NCBI GenBank assembly: GCA_017433295.1 | Contig: JAFRHL010000026.1 | Coordinates: 62,001-126,000 of the forward strand | Direction: 5' to 3' | DNA: 64,000 bases | Origin: Eubacterium sp. | GTDB lineage: Bacteria; Bacillota; Clostridia; Lachnospirales; Lachnospiraceae | Shown: in pieces, positions 9,513-18,438 of the stretch | Layout: each line of letters starts with the position of its first letter | Position numbering within the stretch: the first letter of the stretch is position 1 | Notes under the pieces: model-generated | Database searches by the model: none | What the model saw: the letters and a program-made list of their open reading frames with translations, nothing else | Told to the model about the DNA's origin: nothing | Program-made: the position numbers and the translations under genes

Positions 9513-9849
9513 GTCCTGAGTATTGTCAAAAAGTAAAAAGATTAATCAATCATATTTTACATTTATTGTAAATTTCACCAGTATACTCGAGTCCCGTCAG
9601 ATAATAAGATTCCTAATTCTTATCTTCCGCATTCTGGTTGCCTGCCTGATTTAAGCTGATTTAAAAAACTTACTTCAATATCACAATTTTTTCTGTATCC
9701 GTGTCTTCTTACGTGATAAAATATATACAGATCATTTCCAAATCAATCGAAATCGCCGAGGCGATTTCGCGCGAGCCGGCGGCAGCTTAAGCTGCCTTCC
9801 ATTGCGCAACTCTGCGTCTGAGATTGTAAAGAATGAGGAGGAGGTATAT
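9513..9849. other. Gene-free 337-bp divergent region before the clostripain-like gene
   Basis: AT-rich spacer between spoIIR (leftward) and the C11 protease (rightward). The right part carries the two-hairpin element described separately. A leftward promoter for spoIIR and a rightward one for the protease must lie here, but I see no unambiguous -35/-10 pair. Confidence 0.5.
9741..9830 (+). repeat. Two-hairpin element in the 5-prime region of the C11 protease, copy 2 of repeat near 7250
   Basis: Contains AATCGAAATCGCCGAGGCGATTTCG (read as two arms CGAAATCGCC/GGCGATTTCG), then the perfect 16-bp palindrome GGCAGCTTAAGCTGCC at 9781-9796, and ends TGCGTCTGAGATTGTAA, resembling the sequence that follows the 7250 hairpin. 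It lies just upstream of the RBS of the protease gene. Confidence 0.55.
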
Positions 9850-12264
9850 ATGGATAAAAACAGACCAAAAGCACGGGAAAAACATGTTACGACCGGTGGC
9901 TCCGGGGTCCACAGAAGGGGTGAAGGCCAGGGCGGCGGACCGGTGGGCAGCGGAAATGGGCCCGGGTTCCCGGGCGGTTCCGGTTCGGGATCCGGGGGCG
10001 GCGGCAAACGGTCCGGAGGCGGGCTTTCTCTCCCGGGGATCATTGTTTTACTGATCATCATACTGGGAGGAGGCGGAGGCCTTGGCAGCAGCCTGCTTGG
10101 AGGCTTATCCGGAAGTGACTCCGGATCCGGATCCGGGTCCGGCAGCGGCTCGAATTCCCAGAGCTACTATAATATGATCAGCAGTCAGGATTCCTCCGCC
10201 GGCAGCTCCGGCGGTTCCGGGTGGACTGATGACAGTTCCAATGTTGGAAAGCTTAATAAAGAAGTGGCAAAGGAGGCCAGGGAAAGATATACAACCATAC
10301 AAGGAGATGGCTCGGACGTTGTCACTCTTATGGTTTATATGTGTGGCACTGACCTGGAATCCCGCAGCGGCATGGCCACCAACGATATTTCTGAAATGGC
10401 GGCCGCCAGCCTGGGGAAGAATGTAAATCTTATTCTTTACACCGGCGGTTGTAAAAGGTGGAGAAACCAGGTGGTCAGCAATAAAAATAATCAAATCTAC
10501 CAGGTGACCGGGGGAGGTCTCAAACTCCTTAATAAAAATATGGGCAACGGATCCATGACCGACCCGGCAACCTTAACTGAATTTATAAAATACTGCAGTA
10601 AGAATTTCCCCGCCAACCGCAATGAGCTGATCTTCTGGGATCACGGCGGCGGGTCTCTCACCGGCTACGGTTACGATGAAAAACATCCCGGCAGCGGTTC
10701 CATGACCCTGGCAGGGATTGATACCGCCCTGAAAAATGCCAACATGAAGTTTGACTTCATCGGCTTTGACACCTGCCTGATGGCTACGGTTGAGAATGCC
10801 CAGATGCTCAGTAAGTACGGGGATTATATGATCGCCTCGGAGGAAACGGAGCCCGGCGTGGGCTGGTATTATACCAACTGGCTGAACAACCTGGCCGCCG
10901 ACACCTCCAGACCGACCCTGGATATCGGGAAGGATATTATTGATGATTTTGTAACAGTATGTAATAAGAAATGCCGTGGTCAGCAGACCACCCTGTCGAT
11001 AGTGGATCTGGCGGAGTTTCAGGAAACCGTTCCGAGTGCCTTTACTGCCTTCGCCAAGGACACCCGGACAAAAATCCAGAAAAAAGATTATAAGATCGTT
11101 TCCACTGCCAGAGGCAAAACAAGAGAATTCTCTCCTTCCTCCGGCATCGACCAGATCGACCTGATCCATTTTGCCCTGAACATGGGTACCAAAGAGGGCA
11201 AGGCCCTGGATTCCTCATTAAAGAAAGCGATCAAGTATAACCGAACCTCTGCCAATATGACCAATGCATACGGGATCTCAGCTTATTTCCCCTATAAACG
11301 CACCTCCAATGTGGACAAGGCTGTAAAAACCTACCATGCCATCGGAATGGATGATGAGTATTCCCAGTGCATCAGGGAATTCGCCAGCATGGAGGTCGGA
11401 GGCCAGCTTGCTTCAGGAGGGACCGGCTCCCCGCTGATTTCTCTTTTCGGCAACCTGGAGTCAGGCAGCTCCAGCCAGAGCTCCGCAGATATCGCCCAGC
11501 TGCTTAATGCCTTTCTTGGAAACCAGTCAGGCATCACGGGGCTTTCCGGCAGCAACAGCGATTTCTTCACCGGGAAATCTCTGGATTTGAATGATATGGC
11601 AGACTACATCGCTGAAAACCAGTTCGATACCAAGAACATTTTATGGAAAAATAATTCTTCCGGCCAGCAGGTCATTTCCATGCCGGAGGACCAGTGGGAC
11701 CTCATTACAAAGCTGGATTATAATATGTTTTATGATGATGGCGAAGGTTACGTGGATCTGGGACTTGACAATGTTTATGAATTTGACGAGGAGGGTAATC
11801 TTATCGGACCCTCCGACAGGACCTGGATCTCCATAAACGGCCAGCCTGTGGCCTACTATCATCTTGATACCACAGAAGATGGCAATAACTACACCATCAC
11901 CGGCAAGGTTCCTGCCAAACTGAACGGAGAGCGTGTGGACCTGATCCTGGTATTCGATCAGGATAATCCGAAAGGATATGTCGCCGGGGCCAGGCCGGAT
12001 TATGATGAGGACGAGACCGAAACAGAATCCAGGGGACTCATTGATCTTAAGAAGGGTGACAAGCTTGATTTCCTCTGTGATTATTATGACTACAAGGGGA
12101 ATTATCAGGACAGCTACATGTTAGGGCAGCAGCTTCTTGTTCCGGGCTCCATGGACCAGCTGGTCATCAGTAACACCGATGTGGGAGATGGCCCTGTCAT
12201 CAGCATGTATCGCTTTACCGATATCTATCATCAAAACTACTGGACCGAGAGGATCGTCCAGTAA
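9850..12264 (+). CDS. Clostripain-like cysteine peptidase (C11 family), membrane-anchored
   Basis: Predicted surface endopeptidase. The start is the ATG at 9850, with RBS GAGGAGG 5 bp upstream; an upstream in-frame TTG at 9802 has no RBS. Of 804 residues, the first 60 are Gly/Ser-rich and basic, a membrane helix follows (LPGIIVLLIIILGGGG), then a Gly-Ser repeat linker. The C11 core has VVTLMVYMCGTDLES, WDHGGG with catalytic His near 265, and FDTCLMA with catalytic Cys near 309. C-terminal beta-rich domains follow after about residue 600. The Gly-Ser linker is unusually long. Self-activation by cleavage is typical of the family but not shown here. Confidence 0.92.
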   Translation: MDKNRPKAREKHVTTGGSGVHRRGEGQGGGPVGSGNGPGFPGGSGSGSGGGGKRSGGGLSLPGIIVLLIIILGGGGGLGSSLLGGLSGSDSGSGSGSGSGSNSQSYYNMISSQDSSAGSSGGSGWTDDSSNVGKLNKEVAKEARERYTTIQGDGSDVVTLMVYMCGTDLESRSGMATNDISEMAAASLGKNVNLILYTGGCKRWRNQVVSNKNNQIYQVTGGGLKLLNKNMGNGSMTDPATLTEFIKYCSKNFPANRNELIFWDHGGGSLTGYGYDEKHPGSGSMTLAGIDTALKNANMKFDFIGFDTCLMATVENAQMLSKYGDYMIASEETEPGVGWYYTNWLNNLAADTSRPTLDIGKDIIDDFVTVCNKKCRGQQTTLSIVDLAEFQETVPSAFTAFAKDTRTKIQKKDYKIVSTARGKTREFSPSSGIDQIDLIHFALNMGTKEGKALDSSLKKAIKYNRTSANMTNAYGISAYFPYKRTSNVDKAVKTYHAIGMDDEYSQCIREFASMEVGGQLASGGTGSPLISLFGNLESGSSSQSSADIAQLLNAFLGNQSGITGLSGSNSDFFTGKSLDLNDMADYIAENQFDTKNILWKNNSSGQQVISMPEDQWDLITKLDYNMFYDDGEGYVDLGLDNVYEFDEEGNLIGPSDRTWISINGQPVAYYHLDTTEDGNNYTITGKVPAKLNGERVDLILVFDQDNPKGYVAGARPDYDEDETETESRGLIDLKKGDKLDFLCDYYDYKGNYQDSYMLGQQLLVPGSMDQLVISNTDVGDGPVISMYRFTDIYHQNYWTERIVQ

Positions 12265-12294
12265 AACGATAAAAACATCTTCACCAGTTAAAAA

Positions 12295-12325
12295 GGAGAC
12301 AGAGGACTATCTATCCTCTGTCTCC
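12295..12325. repeat. REP-like palindrome, variant copy (1 of 7)
   Basis: Arms GGAGACAGAGGA and TCCTCTGTCTCC (12 bp, perfect) with a 7-nt loop, 30 bp after the C11 protease stop. Shares the outer GGAGACAG arms with the six 27-bp copies later in the window but differs in the centre. Could act as a terminator. Confidence 0.65.
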
Positions 12326-12371
12326 AACTGTTTCCTGTAATCACTTCTCGATTCCCGCCTTCTGCCGGAAA

Positions 12372-13538
12372 CTACTTAATTCTGCCTTTCAGCTTCATAT
12401 ACTCTTCAATCGCCTCATACAGCTTACGTCCATAGTAAGATGTATGAGAATACATAAGCCTCTCCTCGTTAATATTACTGATGAATCCATATTCAATCAG
12501 GCAGGCCGGCATGTTTGTCTTATTAAGAACCCTGAGACCGGTACGGTTCATTAGACCTTTGTCAGGGAACCCTGTGGCGCTGACGGCGCTTGCCTGCATG
12601 GCTAAAGCCAGATCCCTTGAGGTAATACCATTCTTTTTGGTGGCTTCATTTCTCGAATTATTATATAAGGTCAACGTTCCGGTAGAGCTCGGCAGGTAAG
12701 AATTAATATGTACACATATGAAAAGATCCGCGTTATTATTATTGGCAATCTTACATCTGTCATCCAGGCTTGGATAACTGTCATCGGTTCTGGTATATAT
12801 GACCTTAAAGCGGGAATCCCTGTCAAAGTACTGCTTTGCGGCCAGCACAATGGCAAGATTCAGGTTTTTCTCCCTGTAAAGCTTTCCTGCGGCGCCCGAA
12901 TCAATGCCGCCATGGCCCGCATCGATCACCAGCACCACCTGGCTCGCGGCAAGGGGTGGCGCCGCCTGTGTATTAATTGTTTGCTCTGTGCTGACAGGCA
13001 CAGGTGTGGGGTTCGTTACGCTATTGGTTTGAGATTCGGTAACTTCATCCAGATAAATGATCCCGTCACTTATTTTATAGCTGATACCCAGACGGGTGCA
13101 TACGCTTTTCAGGGGAACCACCCATCTGGAGCCTTTGGTATTGGTGTATACCGCACCTTTCATGGGGGTTGCTCCCAGGGCATTTTTCTCAGTGACACCA
13201 TTTAAAATGGCTGTCTTACTATTATCCTTTACAGTCAGTTTTCTATTCTTGTACGTTAATGCAATCTTTTTGCCTGACTGTTTTATTTTTACTTTTAGAG
13301 GACTGCTTTTAAATATCTTGTCCACCGGACCCATATATGCGCCGCTTTTCAAAAAAACCGGTGTGGTGGACAGGTCCTTCCTTTCACCATTGATAAATAT
13401 ATAAGTCTTCTTCTTGGAGTAGGATTTGGTTACTCCTTTATAACGGACTTTAACCTTGCTGGAAGCCTGTACACTCAGCGGCAAGCACAAACTGAATACC
13501 AGTAAAAATACCGCAAGTGTACTTATCATTCGTCTCAT
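12372..13538 (-). CDS. Secreted N-acetylmuramoyl-L-alanine amidase with copper-amine-oxidase-like N domain
   Basis: Cleaves the bond between MurNAc and the stem peptide of peptidoglycan. 388 residues: signal peptide (LAVFLLVFSLCLPLSVQA), a beta-rich domain at about 30-165 resembling the copper amine oxidase N-terminal-like fold (INGERKDLSTTPVFLKSGAYM), a Thr/Pro linker, then the Amidase_3 catalytic domain with zinc ligands in VIDAGHGGIDSG, the Glu of KLYREKNLNL, and CVHINS, plus a late E in PACLIEYGF. RBS AAGGAGG. Encoded 19 bp after the response regulator gene, so probably in one transcript. Confidence 0.93.
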   Translation of the reverse strand: MRRMISTLAVFLLVFSLCLPLSVQASSKVKVRYKGVTKSYSKKKTYIFINGERKDLSTTPVFLKSGAYMGPVDKIFKSSPLKVKIKQSGKKIALTYKNRKLTVKDNSKTAILNGVTEKNALGATPMKGAVYTNTKGSRWVVPLKSVCTRLGISYKISDGIIYLDEVTESQTNSVTNPTPVPVSTEQTINTQAAPPLAASQVVLVIDAGHGGIDSGAAGKLYREKNLNLAIVLAAKQYFDRDSRFKVIYTRTDDSYPSLDDRCKIANNNNADLFICVHINSYLPSSTGTLTLYNNSRNEATKKNGITSRDLALAMQASAVSATGFPDKGLMNRTGLRVLNKTNMPACLIEYGFISNINEERLMYSHTSYYGRKLYEAIEEYMKLKGRIK

Positions 13539-13557
13539 GATTCCTCATCCTCCTTTT

Positions 13558-14232
13558 TCAAACATCGAAGCAATAACCCACACCGTATACAGTCTGAATG
13601 TAGGGATAATCTTTCGTAAGTTTAGCCCTGAGTTTTTTTACCAGAGTATCCACACTGCGGTAACCACCCACATAATCAAAACCCCAGACGGCATCAAGGA
13701 TCTTATCCCTGGACAGGATCATTCCTCTATGCTGAACAAAGAACTCCATCAGGTCAAACTCCTTCGCGGTAACTTTGATGATCTGATCCGCAAGGTATAT
13801 CTTCCTGCTCTCATAGTCGATGGTAAGGGCCCCGGCTGTAACAACAGAACACTTTTTATCTGCCGTCCTCCGGAGCAGGGCTTCCACATGAGCCTCAATG
13901 AGAGGCAGGGGCGCAGGCATGATCATATAATCATCAATCTTTTTAGAATAGGCATATAACTGTGTCTCAAGACGGTCATCCTCTGAAAGCATGACGACAG
14001 GAAGATCTGTGATCTCACGGATATGGTCGATCAGATCGTAGTCTCTCCTGTCCGGAATACCTGTCCCGATGATCATCAGTTCCGGATCATATCTTCTCTG
14101 GCGAAGTATCATCACTGTCTCTTCATGATCAAGGCAACGGATAACCCTGTAGCCGCTTTCTTTAAAATATGAAAACAGCTTACTGCAAATATCTTCGTCT
14201 CGATGCAGGATCAAAAGTCTGTTTTCAGGCAT
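13558..14232 (-). CDS. OmpR-type winged-helix regulator with a degenerate receiver domain
   Basis: 224 residues: receiver-like domain (1-120) and OmpR/PhoB DNA-binding domain (130-224; KVTAKEFDLMEFFVQHRG, RSVDTLVKKLRAKL, IQTVYGVGYCF). Aligned to PhoB, the acidic pair is His10-Arg11, the phosphorylated Asp is Gly56 (ELMIIGTGIP), and the switch Lys is Met105 (DDYMIMP). All phosphotransfer residues are therefore missing and it should work without phosphorylation. No histidine kinase is adjacent. It lies upstream of the amidase gene, which it may control. Confidence 0.9.
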   Translation of the reverse strand: MPENRLLILHRDEDICSKLFSYFKESGYRVIRCLDHEETVMILRQRRYDPELMIIGTGIPDRRDYDLIDHIREITDLPVVMLSEDDRLETQLYAYSKKIDDYMIMPAPLPLIEAHVEALLRRTADKKCSVVTAGALTIDYESRKIYLADQIIKVTAKEFDLMEFFVQHRGMILSRDKILDAVWGFDYVGGYRSVDTLVKKLRAKLTKDYPYIQTVYGVGYCFDV

Positions 14233-14398
14233 AACTCATCTTCCTTTCTGCAACATATTAACAATATATTAAATAAAAGTGACTTGTCATTGAACTTTAA
14301 TTAATAAGATTGTAACATATTTTAGAAAGGCTGTACACAGTAATTGTGTATATATTCTATAGGAAAAAATGAAAAAGCACAAGTATATTCTTACAAAA

Positions 14399-15433
14399 TT
14401 ATAAAGATTCTGCTATCTCGCAGATTAATTTTTCCGTTTTTTCCCATCCCAGGCAGGGATCTGTGATGGACTTGCCATAACACCCTCCGCCTATCTTCTG
14501 GTTTCCATCTTCAAGATAGCTCTCGATCATAAGCCCCTTCACCAGTTTCCGGATCTCACCCGACAGCCTGCAGCTGTGGATCACTTCCTTGGCTATACGG
14601 ATCTGTTCCAGATATTTCTTTCCTGAATTCGCATGGTTGGTATCAATGATCACCGCCGGATTAGCAAGGCTTCTTTCCTGATACAGGTCGTAAAGCTGGA
14701 TCAGATCCTCGTAATGGTAATTAGGATAAGTCTTCCCGTGTTTATCCACATACCCTCTTAAAATCGCATGGGCATGGGGGTTGCCGAGGGACTCCACCTC
14801 CCACCCCCTGTACAGAAAGACATGCTGTCCCTGGGCGGCCGTTATGGAGTTCATCATGACTGACAGGTCTCCGCCGGTGGGGTTTTTCATTCCCACCGGG
14901 ATTCCCGCTCCGCTGGCCACAAGGCGATGCTCCTGGTTCTCCACAGACCTGGCTCCCACCGCCATGTAGGAAAGCAGGTCGGAAAGATAACGGAAATCCT
15001 CCGGATACAGCATCTCATCCGCACAGGTCAGCCCGCTTTCCAGGATAGCCTTCTGGTGAAGCTCTCTCTGGGCAATGATCCCTTTTAGCATATCCGGTTT
15101 GGATTCGGGATCCGGCTGATGAACAAGTCCCTTATAGCCTCCCCCGGTGGTACGGGGCTTATTGGTATAGATACGAGGTACGATCCATATTTTATCCTTC
15201 ACCTTCTCCTGCAGTCTGCCTAATCTTGAGACATAGTCCAGGACGGCATCCATCCTGTCTGCAGAACAGGGCCCTATAATAAGAAGGAACCGGTCCGATT
15301 TTCCTTCGAAGATCCTGGCAATCTCCGGATCCCGTTGCTCCTTGATCTTTTTTATCCGGTCATCGGCCGGAAACTGCTCCTTGACATTTTTCGGTATGGG
15401 AAGCTTCCGGTAAAATTTCATATTCATATCCAT
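14399..15433 (-). CDS. aroF: 3-deoxy-7-phosphoheptulonate (DAHP) synthase, AroG/AroF type
   Basis: First step of the shikimate pathway: PEP plus erythrose 4-phosphate to DAHP. The 344 residues carry the type I alpha pattern: LLIIGPCSADRMDAVLDY, PRIYTNKPRTTGGGYKGL, SYMAVGARSVENQEHR, GVGMKNPT-like GMKNPTGGDL, IIDTNHANSGK and GQKIGGGCYGKSITDPC-like end. No extra ACT or chorismate mutase domain. It stands alone with RBS AAGGAG and more than 150 bp of spacer on both sides. Feedback specificity (Phe, Tyr or Trp) cannot be read. Confidence 0.95.
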   Translation of the reverse strand: MDMNMKFYRKLPIPKNVKEQFPADDRIKKIKEQRDPEIARIFEGKSDRFLLIIGPCSADRMDAVLDYVSRLGRLQEKVKDKIWIVPRIYTNKPRTTGGGYKGLVHQPDPESKPDMLKGIIAQRELHQKAILESGLTCADEMLYPEDFRYLSDLLSYMAVGARSVENQEHRLVASGAGIPVGMKNPTGGDLSVMMNSITAAQGQHVFLYRGWEVESLGNPHAHAILRGYVDKHGKTYPNYHYEDLIQLYDLYQERSLANPAVIIDTNHANSGKKYLEQIRIAKEVIHSCRLSGEIRKLVKGLMIESYLEDGNQKIGGGCYGKSITDPCLGWEKTEKLICEIAESL

Positions 15434-15666
15434 GGCAAAAATACTCCTTAATTAGAATCTTTTCTGAACGAAGAACGGCCCGCATGTCCCGGTTCCGGCT
15501 CATTCTACGGGTTATCTTAGCACAAAAGGGCTTCTGCTTCAATACTTTTTTGCTTTAAAGTTTAAAATTGTCTCCTTGTGTTTCTTTCTTCCTTTTTTTT
15601 GTAAAATAGGATATACTCAAAAAAAGGGGCTTCTTCCCGAAATACAATGATCAGAGAGGTGTTATT

Positions 15667-17415
15667 TTGAATTCCGTATATGAAACCCTGACAGAAGCAT
15701 ACAAGTTGACAGATTCCCTGCCCCGGCCCTATACCACCGAGGTCAGCATGATCCTTACCATGTTTATCTCTCCGGAACGCATTGAGTCCTTCAATGACGA
15801 TGAATTATATCTTGCCTTCGTCAGGACTATAATAGATAACCGGGAAAATGTCTCATTTCCTGATTCAGGCGACCTGTTTGAAAAATATTATCTTGACTGC
15901 ATCCGGCTCAAGGACCAGATTAAGGAAGAAACAGTAGGGAATGCTTTTCCCCGGGAGAGTTGGCTTGACTGCTGCATCCGCCTTCTTGAAAATCTGAAAA
16001 CGCCTTATTACGCTGTCTATACCGAGGTCCTGTCCTGCCTTAAGACCTGCTTTGCGGACACAGACCTGTTCGGCCAGACACTGAAGGCCTTTTATTCCGT
16101 ACTGATCCGGTCCCGGGAGGACACTCTTCCACTGATACAATATATCGGACAGCACGGACGCGGTATTTTCAGGCAGGGTATGCTTAAAGGCCAGCTCCTG
16201 TCAGATCTTATGATCCATCATCTGTCCGTTTTCGCCGACGGAAAGGAGCTGTGGGTCCATCGCCTGGCCCATGTCCTTCACATGGAGGATTGCCGGAATA
16301 AGGAGACTCTGCTTCTTACCTGGTTGGGACAGGAAGAGCTATTTTTACAGACCGTTTCCGATTCAGGTGAGCTTCCGCTGTCCGCCTGGCTGTCCGCCTG
16401 CGGCGGCTGGGTCAGACAAAATGTCCCGGCCTCCGGGAAACCCGTCCGGTTCATTTCCGAATGGACATCTGCAGTATCTGAGCCCGGTCAGTCTGTTCCG
16501 GGATACCTGCGTCCGGCATCCGAAGCATTGATCCGTAACCTGTCAAAGGTTGACAGTCATTTTTTAAACACCTATGCCTACAACATGAATGCCAGATCCT
16601 ATACCACCAATCCCGCCATAGGCAGAGAACAGGAAATAAAGGACCTGGAGCTGATCCTGATCTCCCCCAAGAAATCCCCTGTCCTGATCGGCGAATCCGG
16701 AGTGGGCAAGACCTCCGTGGTGGAAGGCCTTGCATGGCTTTTGCAAAAGGGGGATGTCCCGGACCTTTTAAAGAATAAAACCATCTTTAAGCTCACCACC
16801 ACCTCTCTTCTCAGCGGAACAAAATATGTGGGGGAAATGGAGGAGCGCATCAAGCAGCTGACCGGAGAGCTTGAGAAATATCCTGATGTGATCCTCTTTA
16901 TAGATGAGATCCACACCATCGTGGGGGCAGGCTCCACAGAAAGCTCCCACAATGACATATCAAATATGCTCAAGCCCTTTATCGACCGCGGTGACATCAA
17001 GATCATCGGCGCCACCACCATCCAGGAATATGAAGCGTATCTTCTCCCCGACCGGGCTTTGGCCAGACGTTTTTATCCCATCGCCATTGAAGAACCGGAC
17101 GAAGATATGACCTTAAAGATTCTCCGGGGAACTCTTCCTTCCATGGAAGTCCAGACCCGGGTCCATAACGGTTTTTCCGAGGAAGAGACCCTGTCTGTGA
17201 TGAAGACCCTGATCAGGCTTTCCGATAAAAAGAACCAGCCCGAAGGCCGGATCACCCGGCTCCCGGAGCTTCCCCTGACCCTGCTGGAAATGGCCTTCTC
17301 CTATGCCGCCCTGGAGTCGAGAAAAACCCTTGTCATTGAGGATATCATAATGGCTGTCAGACATACCAACCTTTTGACAAAGGAAGTGCGGATGAAGGCA
17401 GAAAATTACTTTTGA
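15667..17415 (+). CDS. Single-ring Clp-like AAA+ ATPase with novel N-terminal half
   Basis: 582 residues starting at a TTG with RBS AGAGAGG. The C-terminal half equals the first AAA+ domain of ClpA/B/C: Walker A LIGESGVGKT near 340, pore loop GTKYVGEMEER, Walker B ILFIDEIHTIVGAG near 408, sensor IIGATT, and arginine finger LARRF. It ends after the small lid, so the second AAA+ ring, the middle domain and the ClpP-docking loop are absent. The first 300 residues resemble no Clp N domain that I recognise and look helical. Without a ClpP loop it probably remodels a protein rather than feeding ClpP. The next gene, 126 bp on, is a putative HExxH protease. Confidence 0.85.
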   Translation: MNSVYETLTEAYKLTDSLPRPYTTEVSMILTMFISPERIESFNDDELYLAFVRTIIDNRENVSFPDSGDLFEKYYLDCIRLKDQIKEETVGNAFPRESWLDCCIRLLENLKTPYYAVYTEVLSCLKTCFADTDLFGQTLKAFYSVLIRSREDTLPLIQYIGQHGRGIFRQGMLKGQLLSDLMIHHLSVFADGKELWVHRLAHVLHMEDCRNKETLLLTWLGQEELFLQTVSDSGELPLSAWLSACGGWVRQNVPASGKPVRFISEWTSAVSEPGQSVPGYLRPASEALIRNLSKVDSHFLNTYAYNMNARSYTTNPAIGREQEIKDLELILISPKKSPVLIGESGVGKTSVVEGLAWLLQKGDVPDLLKNKTIFKLTTTSLLSGTKYVGEMEERIKQLTGELEKYPDVILFIDEIHTIVGAGSTESSHNDISNMLKPFIDRGDIKIIGATTIQEYEAYLLPDRALARRFYPIAIEEPDEDMTLKILRGTLPSMEVQTRVHNGFSEEETLSVMKTLIRLSDKKNQPEGRITRLPELPLTLLEMAFSYAALESRKTLVIEDIIMAVRHTNLLTKEVRMKAENYF

Positions 17416-17464
17416 CCTGAGGTTTCCTATATGTTATAGTAAAAGTAATAATATAATTCAAAAA

Positions 17465-17486
17465 GGGAATCGCAAGGGCGATTCCC
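17465..17486 (+). other. Hairpin in the leader of the HExxH gene
   Basis: GGGAATCGC/GCGATTCCC, 9-bp perfect stem with 4-nt loop. Its T tract would be on the minus strand only, so it is not a terminator for the AAA+ gene. Confidence 0.4.
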
Positions 17487-17541
17487 TGGTAACTATTATA
17501 TGATTCATCTGTCTATCAATCAGATGACACGGGGTAGAGTT

Positions 17542-18405
17542 ATGTTGATGAAGGATCTTCAGCGGATCACCGGCCGCTATTTGGATTATTTTAAAGTAAA
17601 GGACTGCGATTTCAGATTGATCCTGGCGGATGATATGTTTGAGTGCCAGAAGAAGTACGGCTTTGACGACCAGAGGATCCGCAGTCTGGATGACGCTTCT
17701 GCCAGGCAGAACTGGAAGCATGTGGCGGCCTGTATGAAGTACCCGAAGAGTATGGACGAGCCTTTCTATATCCTCTTCAAGCGCCCTTATCTAAGTGGTA
17801 TCGCCGAGTGTGAGCGCTACCGTCTGGTCTTTCATGAGCTGACACATATGGTAGATTACCGCAATTATGCCCGGCTGAATCATTTTGATTCTTATGAGGA
17901 TCTGTTTTCGGATCCCCAGGCAGTCCTCTTCCAGCATTGGTCTGAATACCACGCCGAGCGCCGCGGCTATGCTTCATGGCTTAAGCGCCGCTATGGCATC
18001 AAGCTTAAACATGGCACCAACCGTATCGACCTGATGAAACTGGAGACAGCCAATAACATTCATTTCTACGGTGAGCAGTACACCAACACCGCAGAATACG
18101 GTTCCTCCAGACAGATATACTTTACCATGCATCTGCTGGCCCGTACCAGCATCTGGGCCCAGGTCCTTCCGGATCAGGTATGCGCCATCCTTGAGAATGA
18201 TCCCTTTAATTATAAAGGACTTGTATGGATCAAGAAGCTGATGGAGCTCTTCCAGAAGTATCCGGAGATCGAAGGCATGAACAGTCATTTCATGGATATC
18301 GCCAGAATCATTGCCGAGAATAAAGCTTTAACCCCTGAACAAATCTGGGAAAGGACTGACGAACCCAGACTGGACCCGGCCCTGTTCAGAAGAAGCTTTC
18401 AATAA
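17542..18405 (+). CDS. Putative HExxH zinc metallopeptidase, uncharacterised family
   Basis: About 287 residues from the ATG at 17542, which has GGGGTAG just upstream; an ATG at 17500 would add 14 residues but lacks an RBS. The zincin motif is LVFHELTHMVDYRN (His98, Glu99, His102), and a likely third ligand lies in SEYHAERRGYASWL about 40 residues later. No signal peptide, so it should act in the cytoplasm. The protein at 27503-28225 shares HExTHxxD and SEYHAxRR at similar spacing, making the two distant paralogues. Substrate unknown. Downstream of the AAA+ protein, with which it might cooperate (inference from order only). Confidence 0.75.
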   Translation: MLMKDLQRITGRYLDYFKVKDCDFRLILADDMFECQKKYGFDDQRIRSLDDASARQNWKHVAACMKYPKSMDEPFYILFKRPYLSGIAECERYRLVFHELTHMVDYRNYARLNHFDSYEDLFSDPQAVLFQHWSEYHAERRGYASWLKRRYGIKLKHGTNRIDLMKLETANNIHFYGEQYTNTAEYGSSRQIYFTMHLLARTSIWAQVLPDQVCAILENDPFNYKGLVWIKKLMELFQKYPEIEGMNSHFMDIARIIAENKALTPEQIWERTDEPRLDPALFRRSFQ

Positions 18406-18438
18406 ACTCCGCGATTTCCCGGTTCACCCGGTCATATG

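Noticed and set aside
10573-11169. 198-codon ORF antisense to the clostripain-like gene
   Set aside because: Covers the catalytic domain of a recognised peptidase on the other strand; composition is that of a shadow frame.
17465-17486. Terminator for the AAA+ gene
   Set aside because: The T run is on the wrong strand; kept only as a leader hairpin.
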